In this document: piece after piece, positions 1 through 6,572 of the stretch
Layout: each line of letters opens with the position of its first letter
Numbering within the stretch: position 1 is the first letter of the stretch
Origin: Oscillospiraceae bacterium
GTDB lineage: Bacteria > Bacillota > Clostridia > Oscillospirales > CAG-272
Assembly (NCBI GenBank): GCA_015063655.1
Contig: SVTU01000002.1
Location: 17,741 to 38,605, forward strand
Length of the DNA: 20,865 bases
Reading direction: 5' to 3'
Program-made: the position numbers and the translations under genes
The notes under the pieces: generated by a model
Told to the model about the DNA's origin: nothing
Databases searched by the model: none
The model's input: only the letters and a program-made list of their open reading frames with translations

Positions 1-19
1 ATTCCATATTAACTGTTCT

Positions 20-1027
20 TTACAGCAAACGAACACCCTTTTCCTCGCAGGCACGTACCGTTTCGGCATCCCAAATGCTGGATTGTACCTCGCCGATGTG
101 GACACAGCCCATCATTAGCATGCACAGGCGGGATTGCCCGATGCCGCCGCCGATGGTGAGCGGAAGCTCATCGTTGAGCAGCATTTGATGGAAGGGCAGG
201 GAACGGCGGTGGTCGCAGTTTGCAAGCGTGAGCTGACGGTCGAGCGACTCGGCATCCACACGAATGCCCATCGAGGAGATCTCCATGCCTCGGTCGAGCG
301 TGTCGCACCAGAAGAACAGATCGCCGTTGAGCTGCCAATCGTCGTAGTCGGGCGCTCTGCCGTCATGAGGCTTGCCCGAGCGGAGCTTGCCGCCAATCTG
401 CATGATAAAGGTGGTGGGATGCTCACGCACAAAGGCATTTTCACGCTCGCTTCCCGTCATGTCGGGATACATGTCCTCAAGCTCCTGCGTGGTCACAAAG
501 GTCACCTCACGGCAAAGCCTTGTGGGCAGATGAGGATAGCGTACGAGCAGACGCTCGGACGTGTCGCAGATCGCCCCCACGATGGCACGGACGATCATTT
601 TGAGATAGTCCACGTTGCGGTTCTCACGGGTGATGATCTTCTCCCAGTCCCACTGATCCACGTAGATGGAGTGCAGGTTGTCGAGCGATTCGTCACGGCG
701 AATGGCATTCATGTCGGTATACAGACCGTTGCCTACGGCGAAGTTGTATTTTTTGAGTGCCAAGCGCTTCCATTTGGCCAAGGAGTGAACGATCTCGGCC
801 TCAATGCCGATGGCGGGAACGTCGAAGGAAACGGGACGCTCGTAGCCGTTGAGGTTGTCGTTAAGACCTGAGGACTCGGTGACAAAGAGGGGAGCGGAGA
901 CACGCTTGAGATTGAGCGCATCGGCAAACTCCGCCTGGAAGGTCTGCTTGATGAAGGCGATGGCACGCTGTGTATCGTATTCGTCCAGATGAGGGCGGTA
1001 GCCCTCGGGAATGTAAATCTTGTTCAT
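20..1027 (-). CDS. asnA: Aspartate-ammonia ligase (asparagine synthetase A)
   Basis: AsnA makes asparagine from aspartate and ammonia with ATP going to AMP and PPi, in the cytoplasm. It is a class II aminoacyl-tRNA-synthetase-like fold. The 335-residue protein is full length for the family. It carries recognisable AsnA blocks: the N-terminal IPEGYRPHLDEYDTQRAI region, SGLNDNLNGYERPVSFD, MNAIRRDESLDNLHSIYVDQWDWEK, a central ELNGD-like segment (WQLNGDLFFW) and the C-terminal IGGGIGQSRLCMLMM ATP-site motif. The start ATG is preceded by AAAGGA. It lies 59 nt downstream of the AraC-family gene on the same strand with no convincing promoter or terminator between them, so I infer co-transcription from the promoter at 1918-1946. 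The gap is too short for a T-box leader. The identification is firm; control by the AraC protein is inference. Confidence 0.97.
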   Translation of the reverse strand: MNKIYIPEGYRPHLDEYDTQRAIAFIKQTFQAEFADALNLKRVSAPLFVTESSGLNDNLNGYERPVSFDVPAIGIEAEIVHSLAKWKRLALKKYNFAVGNGLYTDMNAIRRDESLDNLHSIYVDQWDWEKIITRENRNVDYLKMIVRAIVGAICDTSERLLVRYPHLPTRLCREVTFVTTQELEDMYPDMTGSERENAFVREHPTTFIMQIGGKLRSGKPHDGRAPDYDDWQLNGDLFFWCDTLDRGMEISSMGIRVDAESLDRQLTLANCDHRRSLPFHQMLLNDELPLTIGGGIGQSRLCMLMMGCVHIGEVQSSIWDAETVRACEEKGVRLL

Positions 1028-1086
1028 AGCAAAGTAAGGTCCTTTCCAAAAAACGTTTGCAGACGTAACAAATGAAGGTGTGAGGA

Positions 1087-1869
1087 TCAGCCCAACAGCT
1101 TGCGGCAGGCGGCAAAATCCGAGGGCGTTTGACCGACAAGGCTCTTGAACACCTTGCAGAAGTAAGAGGCACCCGCAAAGCCCGTGCGTGCGGCGATCTC
1201 ATCCACCGAGAGGGCGGTTCCCACCAACAGCTCCTTGGCCTTCTCGATGCGGTACTGCTGAATATATTTCGTGGGCGGTACGCCGAACACGGCAATAAAG
1301 ATATTGCGGTAATAGGTCTCACCCATGCCCGACATATCGGCAAGCTGAGGGGTATACAGCTCGGGGTCGGCGTAATGCGTTTCGATATATTTGACGGAGC
1401 GGTGGATCATGCCGTACTTGCCCGCCAGCGTCAGGGAATAGGAATTGACGGTGGAGAGGTGCGTCAGCATGCCGTACAGCTCCGACATGCATTTAGCGTG
1501 ATAGGCAGGACCCTTGAGCGTCCAATAATGCGACATATTCTTGATAGCCGTGAGCACGTCGTTTCCCTCCGTGTACAGCGACGTAACGCCGACAGCACTG
1601 GCCGTTTCGCTGACGTCCAGCTCCATCACGTGGCACACGCCCACCTTTTCTACCTCCATGTGGTACGAGGTGCCCGCAGGCAGGAACAGCACGTGGTTGA
1701 CGTCTGCCATATACAGCTCCTTGTCCACACGGTACGAGGATGCACCCGTACGGCGAATGATGAATGCGGCATGCTTCAGTGTGCCGTCAGTTTCGGTGTC
1801 TCTCGGAGCCTTGACGGTATAGATATCGTGAATACGATTCACGATCAGGCTTGATATGTCGTTCTTCAT
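1087..1869 (-). CDS. AraC-family transcriptional regulator
   Basis: This 260-residue protein has the standard AraC layout. Residues about 30-120 form a cupin-like sensor domain containing LFLPAGTSYHMEVEK. The last 100 residues hold two helix-turn-helix motifs: IHRSVKYIETHY...TPQLADMSGMGETYYRNIFIAVFGVPPTKYIQQYRIEKAKELL, then DEIAARTGFAGASYFCKVFKSLVGQTPSDF, the signature second HTH. Such proteins usually respond to a sugar or small metabolite. The start is set by AGGAAGGG upstream and by a promoter about 50 nt upstream. asnA follows 59 nt downstream on the same strand. Upstream is a glycoside-hydrolase-like gene, separated by a terminator. Whether it controls that gene, asnA or itself cannot be read from the sequence. 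The effector is unknown. Confidence 0.93.
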   Translation of the reverse strand: MKNDISSLIVNRIHDIYTVKAPRDTETDGTLKHAAFIIRRTGASSYRVDKELYMADVNHVLFLPAGTSYHMEVEKVGVCHVMELDVSETASAVGVTSLYTEGNDVLTAIKNMSHYWTLKGPAYHAKCMSELYGMLTHLSTVNSYSLTLAGKYGMIHRSVKYIETHYADPELYTPQLADMSGMGETYYRNIFIAVFGVPPTKYIQQYRIEKAKELLVGTALSVDEIAARTGFAGASYFCKVFKSLVGQTPSDFAACRKLLG

Positions 1870-1917
1870 GATGATATCCCTTCCTGCATCAGGATAACCT
1901 ATGCGGTTTCACTCTAC

Positions 1918-1946
1918 ATTATACAAGATAAGCACGTATCTGTCAA
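1918..1946 (-). promoter_or_regulatory. Sigma-A promoter of the AraC regulator-asnA unit
   Basis: Read on the minus strand, a perfect -35 TTGACA (1941-1946) is followed by exactly 17 nt and a perfect -10 TATAAT (1918-1923). Transcription should start near 1911, leaving a leader of about 40 nt before the AraC gene. Nothing else obvious lies between this promoter and the terminator at 1982-2022. Confidence 0.9.
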
Positions 1947-1981
1947 GACATTGAATAAAAAAGATGTGCGGAAAAATAACA

Positions 1982-2022
1982 GATCAGGCTGCCTCAAAAG
2001 GAGTATGTGAGGCAGCCTGATC
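1982..2022 (-). terminator. Intrinsic terminator of the glycoside-hydrolase-like gene
   Basis: GATCAGGCTGCCTCA (1982-1996) and TGAGGCAGCCTGATC (2008-2022) form a perfect 15-bp stem with an 11-nt loop. It begins 10 nt beyond the stop codon of the minus-strand gene. On the minus strand the stem is followed by a T-rich run (TCTGTTATTTTT), as expected for Rho-independent termination of that gene. Confidence 0.88.
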
Positions 2023-2032
2023 ACGATTGCGG

Positions 2033-4177
2033 TTATTTTTTCAACAGAATAAGAGAGGTGGTACGGGGGATGGTCAGCATGCCGTTGCTCAGAGAGCATA
2101 CGGTTTCCCCTCCGTCCGCTGTATACTTCACGGCTTTTCGGTAGGTGTTTGACAGACGAATGCTGACGTCATCGCCCGAGCTGTAGGTATATAGGCAGAG
2201 CAGATCGGCTTCGGTATCAGCGAAGCGTGAGAGGCAGACCGCCCCGTCCGTGCATGCTATGCCGTCACGCTCACGGTATACGGCATTTGGCAAAAGGGTG
2301 CGGCGCATAGTCGAGAGGGCGCACAGTGTTTGCAGGCGAGCGTAGCCAACAGGGTCTCGGCGGAAGGTGTTGTCCTCTTCCAGGTCGTATACCCAAAAAT
2401 ACGAGCCGTTGCAGAACAGGCGTGCCATCAGCTGCTCGGACACCTGCGAGATGTGCGTAGGGCGCATGGCGAGATTGCGGGAAGGGTAGAGCATGTCCGC
2501 AATGCCATGCTCGGGGAAGGTGTAGCGGTACATTTCGGGGAATGCCCCCGTGTGATATTTGAAGAAGGTTTGGAAAAGACCAAGGTCTACAAGGCTACCG
2601 TGCGTATCCGTCAGCCACTCTCCCGAGATATACAGCGGCTCACCGTGCGTTTGCCAATAGCGGTCGGCGATACGCAAAAGGATCGTGTTATAGTGCTCGC
2701 TCCAATCGTCAAAGACATGGTGATGGTCGGGATTGAAGCAGAAATAGGGACGGCAGGAGAGCTGATCCAGATACACACCGTCTGCTCCGTAGTCCTCGGT
2801 GGCACGGCGAATGCTCTCACAGAGCAGGTCTTGCCAGCTGCGGCTGCCCGGGCACATGGTGGAAAAGGCAATGTTGGGGTTGCCGTATACCTCGGCGGCT
2901 ACTGTGCCGTCCTCTCTCATGATGCCCATGGTGTCCACACGCTCGGGGCGGTAGGCTCGGTTATGGATACGGGCGTTGAGATAGAAGGTGACGTGAACGC
3001 CCATGCTCTTGGCTTTCTTGATCCCTTCTCTCAACTCGTCCTCCGTGCCAAGGGCTTCGTCAAATACATATTCGGGAAAGCCGCAGTCAAAGCCGTCCTT
3101 GTGCCAGCCGGCAAACAGCATGTGGCAAAAGCCCATCTCTTTGGCTTGCTCGGCAAGGGCGGGAATGTCGGCGTAGCGGTGAACGATACCACCGTTTTGA
3201 TATTTGAAATCGTAGTGTGCCACAAGCCCCGCACTGTGCGAGAGCCAAGCGGGAGACTGCTTTTTCTTGGGCAAAAGAGGGGTACGAAAATCGTGGTAGC
3301 GGCGTGCGCCTGCGTGCCAGTCTCCTCTATGAAGCCACGTGATCACTTGGGGAGAGTGCCACGCCTCATTCTCCTTGGTATAGGGATAAAAGGCGGTGGC
3401 GAGGCAGAGGCCCGGGGCATTCTCGCCAAGACTGCCCGCCTCGGGGCGGCAGGGCTTAGACAGTGGGTCATGGCAGGCGTAATACAGGCTTTCCTTCTGT
3501 CCGTCAAGGCACATATACGACATACCCGCATACCCCGGATAGATATCACTCATACCCCGCAAACCGATCTGCTTCAGCGTGTCACGTTCTTCAACACCGT
3601 GCAAATAGTAGCGGTAGCGGTATTCCTGCCATCGCCATTGACTGATAACGGGCTTGCTGTACAGATAGCCAACGGGGTCCTCAATGCGCATACCGCCTCG
3701 GAAGGGATAGTACAGCGTATTGTCTCGGTAGCTCTCACCCAACCACACACCGTTGAGTACGGGGAAGCGTACCTCGGTGAGAGTGCCGCTCTCGGCAGGG
3801 CAGACCATGACCGACCATTGAATCTCCGAGTCATGCAAGAGGGCGGAATAGGTCAGGGCAAGCGGTACGGTGGTCTCTCCGTCCGTGAGGCGGTCATATT
3901 GCACACGAACGCAAAGGCCCACCTCTGTTTCCTCCGAAGCCACTGTACAGCGAAGCGCAGGGTTCTCTAAGGCGGCACGGCTGTGCGGGGCACTCAGCAT
4001 ATGCTCTCCCTTGCCGTCTCGCCATACAAGCGTGAAGGTCCCCGCCATATCAAACAAAGAGTTTTTGATGAGATTGTCTCCCGTATCGCAGGAAAACAGC
4101 TCCAAGATCTCTCCCGTCATGGAATCAATCGCCAAATGAATATTGTCACGTTCAAAGTGATAGCGGCTGTGATACAT
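2033..4177 (-). CDS. Putative TIM-barrel glycoside hydrolase (DUF6259-like)
   Basis: This 714-residue cytoplasmic protein has no signal peptide or membrane segment. The first 280 residues look like a beta-rich domain, as in the N-terminal sandwich of GH31/GH36-type enzymes. Residues about 310-600 show a (beta/alpha)8 barrel pattern: GFCHMLFAGWHKDGFDCG, GVHVTFYLNARIHN, ADGVYLDQLS, PLYISGEWLTD. A beta-rich tail follows. By position, Asp471 (YLDQ) and Glu520 (SGEW) are the best candidates for catalytic acids. The pattern resembles proteins labelled DUF6259, from memory and not checked. The start ATG at 4177 has AAGGAG nine nt upstream; an in-frame extension upstream lacks a ribosome site. It is a single-gene unit with its own promoter and terminator. 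The likely substrate is an oligosaccharide taken up by the cell, but specificity is unknown. Confidence 0.72.
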   Translation of the reverse strand: MYHSRYHFERDNIHLAIDSMTGEILELFSCDTGDNLIKNSLFDMAGTFTLVWRDGKGEHMLSAPHSRAALENPALRCTVASEETEVGLCVRVQYDRLTDGETTVPLALTYSALLHDSEIQWSVMVCPAESGTLTEVRFPVLNGVWLGESYRDNTLYYPFRGGMRIEDPVGYLYSKPVISQWRWQEYRYRYYLHGVEERDTLKQIGLRGMSDIYPGYAGMSYMCLDGQKESLYYACHDPLSKPCRPEAGSLGENAPGLCLATAFYPYTKENEAWHSPQVITWLHRGDWHAGARRYHDFRTPLLPKKKQSPAWLSHSAGLVAHYDFKYQNGGIVHRYADIPALAEQAKEMGFCHMLFAGWHKDGFDCGFPEYVFDEALGTEDELREGIKKAKSMGVHVTFYLNARIHNRAYRPERVDTMGIMREDGTVAAEVYGNPNIAFSTMCPGSRSWQDLLCESIRRATEDYGADGVYLDQLSCRPYFCFNPDHHHVFDDWSEHYNTILLRIADRYWQTHGEPLYISGEWLTDTHGSLVDLGLFQTFFKYHTGAFPEMYRYTFPEHGIADMLYPSRNLAMRPTHISQVSEQLMARLFCNGSYFWVYDLEEDNTFRRDPVGYARLQTLCALSTMRRTLLPNAVYRERDGIACTDGAVCLSRFADTEADLLCLYTYSSGDDVSIRLSNTYRKAVKYTADGGETVCSLSNGMLTIPRTTSLILLKK

Positions 4178-4204
4178 TGTGTATCTCCTTTTTTCTTTTT
4201 TTAC

Positions 4205-4233
4205 AGTATAGCACGGAACGGCACAAAACACAA
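4205..4233 (-). promoter_or_regulatory. Probable promoter of the glycoside-hydrolase-like gene
   Basis: On the minus strand the -10 is TATACT (4205-4210) with a weak -35 TTGTGT (4228-4233) at 17 nt spacing. A start near 4198 gives a short leader containing the AAGGAG ribosome site. The weak -35 would suit an activated or otherwise regulated promoter. Confidence 0.55.
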
Positions 4234-4235
4234 GA

Positions 4236-4246
4236 CACGATTCGTG
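4236..4246. promoter_or_regulatory. Possible operator palindrome
   Basis: CACGATTCGTG is a perfect inverted repeat (CACGA / TCGTG around one base). It lies directly upstream of the -35 of the glycoside-hydrolase-like gene, a place where a dimeric LacI- or GntR-type regulator could bind. No other copy was noticed in the window, so the role is inference. Confidence 0.3.
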
Positions 4247-4260
4247 GAGTTTTGACAGTA

Positions 4261-4298
4261 AAGAGGCCGCTTTCGTCAGTAGCGAAAGCAGCCTTCTT
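4261..4298 (-). terminator. Terminator hairpin downstream of holA
   Basis: AAGAGGCCGCTTTCG (4261-4275) pairs with CGAAAGCAGCCTTCTT (4283-4298) with one mismatch and one bulge. It starts 4 nt past the holA stop on the minus strand. The T-tract after the stem is short, so it may be only moderately efficient. Confidence 0.7.
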
Positions 4299-4302
4299 GA
4301 TG

Positions 4303-5334
4303 CTATGAGAGCGAGCAGATCAGATTTTCAATGGCGGCGTAGCCGCTGCCGCCCTTGACGGTGGTATCGGCATTACGGCACAGCGCAATGGCGCGCTCAA
4401 GTCTCTTGCGAGTCTTTGCGGCCGCAGCTGCGGCATAGATGCGCAAGCGATATTCATTCATCTTCAAAATGGAAGCAATCTCCGCCTGCGAGTGGCCCTC
4501 GTCCAGCAGCAGCTTGACGCACAAAAGGTCACAGCAAACACGGCTGACCTCGCCGAGAATCACGACAGGCTCAACACGGCGGAATTTCATGACCGAAAGA
4601 GCGGATAGGGCTTCGTCGTATTTTCCGTCCAGGATGGCATTGGCAAGCCCGAAGGCATCGTCGTTGATTTGCGGAATGCAAACGTGGCGAATGTCCGCCT
4701 CGCTGACGGTCTGCCGCCCGTGGGACAGCACGTAGGCGCACAGCTTTTCGATCTCCGATGCCAGCGTGTACATCGAGGTGCCGCAATAGCGCACCAGGAA
4801 GGCGCATGTCTCACCCGAGGCCTGCACACCGCTATGGGCAAAATGCTTGCCTGCCCAGCTGCAGAGGCGGGCGGGCGAGATGGACTCAAAGCGGACGGGC
4901 GTGAGATACTGCGACAGGCGCTTCAGAAGTGCGGAGGGACGCTTGGGAAGACTGCCCTCGTCCATGCCGTCGGCAGGGACACAGAGGATCAGCACGTTAT
5001 AGTCATATTCCCCAAGAGTGGCCAGCGCATCGCACAGATCGTCAAGCTCGGAGGCCTTGAGAGAGGAGAGATACAGATTGGTGACCGAGACGAGCTTTTG
5101 GTCGCTCATTATGGGCAGGGGCATCAGCGCATCCAAAAGCCCCTGTGCGGAGTAATCGGGCGCATCGATGCGCATATCGTTAAAAAAGGCAAAGGAAGGG
5201 TCGGGGCAGAGAGCCTCTCGGGCGGTGCGAAGGGCATGCGCTTTGAGGTAATCCTCCTCGCCAAAGAACAGGTAGCCGCCGCAAAGGCCGCTCTTGATCT
5301 GACGGCGAAACACGTCTTCCTTGATGATCTCCAT
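4303..5334 (-). CDS. holA: DNA polymerase III delta subunit
   Basis: HolA is the clamp-loader subunit that opens the beta sliding clamp and loads it on primed DNA. The 343-residue length fits the family. Recognisable segments are the N-terminal GGYLFFGEEDYLKAHALRTAREAL, the PLPIMSDQKLVSVTNLY clamp-opening block, VRYCGTSMYTLASEIEKLCAY, and the C-terminal VILGEVSRVCCDLLCVKLLLDEGHSQAEIASILKMNEYRLRIY helix bundle. The start at 5334 is chosen because AAGGAG lies 8 nt upstream and the promoter at 5369-5397 leaves a 28-nt leader; a longer in-frame start has no ribosome site. It is transcribed divergently from rpmH, taking the place where dnaA often sits in Bacillota. Sequence divergence from model HolA is high, as usual for this protein. 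Confidence 0.93.
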   Translation of the reverse strand: MEIIKEDVFRRQIKSGLCGGYLFFGEEDYLKAHALRTAREALCPDPSFAFFNDMRIDAPDYSAQGLLDALMPLPIMSDQKLVSVTNLYLSSLKASELDDLCDALATLGEYDYNVLILCVPADGMDEGSLPKRPSALLKRLSQYLTPVRFESISPARLCSWAGKHFAHSGVQASGETCAFLVRYCGTSMYTLASEIEKLCAYVLSHGRQTVSEADIRHVCIPQINDDAFGLANAILDGKYDEALSALSVMKFRRVEPVVILGEVSRVCCDLLCVKLLLDEGHSQAEIASILKMNEYRLRIYAAAAAAKTRKRLERAIALCRNADTTVKGGSGYAAIENLICSLS

Positions 5335-5368
5335 GACGCACACTCCTTTCTCTTCCATAATTATATAT

Positions 5369-5397
5369 ATTATAGCACGTTGCCGTCCGTAAGTCAA
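5369..5397 (-). promoter_or_regulatory. Sigma-A promoter of holA
   Basis: On the minus strand, -35 TTGACT (5392-5397), a 17-nt spacer and -10 TATAAT (5369-5374), with an extended -10 TG one base before the hexamer. Predicted transcription start is near 5362. Confidence 0.87.
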
Positions 5398-5408
5398 GAG
5401 CGGCGGCA

Positions 5409-5450
5409 TTTTTCAAAAAAAGCGTGAATTTTTTGAAAAAATGCAAAAAA
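5409..5450. repeat. AT-rich inverted repeat with spaced A/T-tracts between divergent promoters
   Basis: TTTTTCAAAAAA (5409-5420) and TTTTTTGAAAAA (5429-5440) form a perfect 12-bp inverted repeat around 8 nt. A further A6 run lies at 5445-5450. The A/T runs recur at roughly helical spacing just upstream of the rpmH -35. This is the usual sequence character of an UP element or bent DNA that boosts a ribosomal-protein promoter. Confidence 0.6.
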
Positions 5451-5454
5451 GCCC

Positions 5455-5483
5455 TTGACAAAAAAGCGGATTTATGATTTAAT
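5455..5483 (+). promoter_or_regulatory. Promoter of the rpmH-rnpA-yidD-yidC-jag cluster
   Basis: A perfect -35 TTGACA (5455-5460), a 17-nt spacer and -10 TTTAAT (5478-5483, five of six consensus bases). Transcription should start near 5490, giving a leader of about 107 nt before rpmH. The A/T-tract block immediately upstream should strengthen it. Confidence 0.8.
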
Positions 5484-5533
5484 ATAAGATGTCATTGTAT
5501 AAAAGCGTTTTATGGCCATACGGCAACACGCTT

Positions 5534-5566
5534 CCGGAAAAGAATTCCGGATATCTCGACATCCGG
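5534..5566 (+). promoter_or_regulatory. Overlapping alternative hairpins in the rpmH leader
   Basis: CCGGAA (5534-5539) can pair with TTCCGG (5545-5550), and CCGGAT (5547-5552) can pair with ATCCGG (5561-5566). The two stems share bases 5547-5550, so they cannot form together. The stems are short (6 bp), so a regulatory switch is only a suggestion. Confidence 0.35.
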
Positions 5567-5596
5567 GATGGACACAAATTAAAGGAGGTGCAGAAA

Positions 5597-5731
5597 ATGC
5601 TCAGAACCTATCAACCCAAAAAGCGTCAGAGAAAGAAAGAGCACGGCTTCAGAAAGAGAATGGCTACTGCCGACGGCAGAAACGTTCTGAAGAGAAGAAG
5701 AGCGAAAGGCAGAAAGAGACTGACTTACTGA
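5597..5731 (+). CDS. rpmH: 50S ribosomal protein L34
   Basis: This 44-residue, strongly basic protein is a textbook L34: MLRTYQPKKRQRKKEHGF at the start, then FRKRMATADGRNVLKRRRAKGRKRLTY. It is a small protein of the large ribosomal subunit that binds 23S rRNA. The ATG at 5597 has an unusually complete Shine-Dalgarno sequence, AAAGGAGGTG (5581-5590), 6 nt upstream, fitting high expression. In-frame codons before it are leader sequence. It is first in the rpmH-rnpA-yidD-yidC-jag cluster and is separated from rnpA by about 100 nt holding a nested hairpin. Confidence 0.98.
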   Translation: MLRTYQPKKRQRKKEHGFRKRMATADGRNVLKRRRAKGRKRLTY

Positions 5732-5752
5732 TCAAGTCCGTTTATTTCACAT

Positions 5753-5808
5753 AAAAACCGCCGATGACCCGAAAGCAGCTTCTGTTTTCCGTGCGCATCG
5801 GGGTTTTT
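5753..5808 (+). terminator. Nested hairpin with T-tract between rpmH and rnpA (possible attenuator)
   Basis: AAAAACC-G-CCGATG (5753-5766) pairs with CATCGGGGTTTTT (5796-5808) as a 13-bp stem with one bulged G. Inside it, GAAAGCAG (5771-5778) pairs with CTGTTTTC (5782-5789) through one G-U pair and a 3-nt loop. The right arm ends in five T residues. The geometry would allow partial termination so that rpmH mRNA outnumbers rnpA mRNA. Function is inferred. Confidence 0.5.
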
Positions 5809-5832
5809 AGTATCATAAGAAAAAGGTTGACT

Positions 5833-6231
5833 ATGAAAAACGTTGCGATCAAGGAACACCATCTGTATAACAAGGCATACCGCAAGGGCAAAAGCTTTGT
5901 GGGAAAATACGTGGCTGTTTACGTTTTGCGGGATCTGGCCGCCGCACGGCTGCGTAACGAGCATCCGCAAAAGCTGTATGTCAACCGTTTGGGGCTGTCG
6001 GTTTCCAAAAAGCTGGGAACGGCAGTGGTGCGCAATCGTGCCAAGCGTGTGCTGCGAGAGGCCTACCGTGAGAACGAGGCCTGTCTCAGAAAGGGCTATT
6101 TGGTGGTTCTCAGCGCCCGCTTTGCCATTGCCGACGCCAAAACTCCCGAGGTGGCAAGGGAGCTTGCCGCGGCATTTCGAACCCTTGGGCTTGTCTGTCC
6201 GGAAGCAGACAAACAGGGATCACATCAATAG
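5833..6231 (+). CDS. rnpA: Ribonuclease P protein component
   Basis: RnpA is the protein cofactor of RNase P, binding the catalytic RNA and helping mature tRNA 5' ends. The 132-residue basic protein contains the diagnostic RNR box in VVRNRAKRVLREAYR, the central VGKYVAVYVL strand and the GLSVSKKLGTAVVRNR segment. The start at 5833 is supported by AAAAGG six nt upstream; an upstream in-frame ATG would fall inside the rpmH-rnpA hairpin and lacks a ribosome site. yidD begins 11 nt after its stop, so the two are probably co-translated. The C-terminal tail after about residue 115 is variable in this family and carries no motif I recognise. Confidence 0.96.
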   Translation: MKNVAIKEHHLYNKAYRKGKSFVGKYVAVYVLRDLAAARLRNEHPQKLYVNRLGLSVSKKLGTAVVRNRAKRVLREAYRENEACLRKGYLVVLSARFAIADAKTPEVARELAAAFRTLGLVCPEADKQGSHQ

Positions 6232-6242
6232 GCCATATTGAT

Positions 6243-6530
6243 ATGAAGTATATTTGTATCTGGCTTGTTCGCTTTTATCAAAGGTTTCTATCACCGCTCA
6301 AACGAAATCCCACATGTCGCTTTACGCCGACATGCTCTGCCTACGCCGTTGAGGCGTTTACCAAACGTGGCTTTTTTGTGGGCTTTGGACTAACGGTATG
6401 GCGCATTCTCCGTTGCAATCCGTTTTGCGTAGGAGGATATGACCCCGTACCGCCCAAGCGTATTCCGAAGTACCGCAGGGATCACGGTGAGAACGAAGCG
6501 AAAACCGACAATGACAACGCAAATAACTAA
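6243..6530 (+). CDS. yidD: Membrane protein insertion efficiency factor YidD
   Basis: YidD is a small membrane-associated protein that assists YidC-dependent insertion. This 95-residue copy has the full family core: an N-terminal amphipathic/hydrophobic segment (YICIWLVRFYQRFLSPL), the conserved cysteine block TCRFTPTCSAYAVEAFTKRG, then WRILRCNPFCVGGYDPVP. The last 20 residues are a polar, charged tail without family conservation. The ribosome-binding site is weak, and the start lies 11 nt after the rnpA stop, consistent with translational coupling. Its position between rnpA and yidC is the classical one. Confidence 0.97.
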   Translation: MKYICIWLVRFYQRFLSPLKRNPTCRFTPTCSAYAVEAFTKRGFFVGFGLTVWRILRCNPFCVGGYDPVPPKRIPKYRRDHGENEAKTDNDNANN

Positions 6531-6536
6531 GAGAGG

Positions 6537-6560
6537 GTTTTGCCGACTTTGCGGCAAAAC
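6537..6560 (+). promoter_or_regulatory. Hairpin immediately upstream of the yidC start
   Basis: GTTTTGCCG (6537-6545) and CGGCAAAAC (6552-6560) form a perfect 9-bp stem with a 6-nt loop, ending 12 nt before the yidC ATG. No T-run follows, so it is not a typical terminator. Because yidC has a poor Shine-Dalgarno sequence, the stem may affect translation initiation or mRNA stability. Confidence 0.5.
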
Positions 6561-6572
6561 GGTTGGACAAAC

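Noticed and set aside
1028..1086. T-box or other riboswitch leader before asnA
   Set aside because: The gap is only 59 nt, too short for a T-box, and no conserved stem or T-box sequence is visible.
2330..3970. Open frame of 546 codons on the plus strand, opposite the glycoside-hydrolase-like gene
   Set aside because: No recognisable domain, no ribosome site, and it lies wholly antisense to a gene with clear fold motifs, promoter and terminator. It is a codon-bias shadow.
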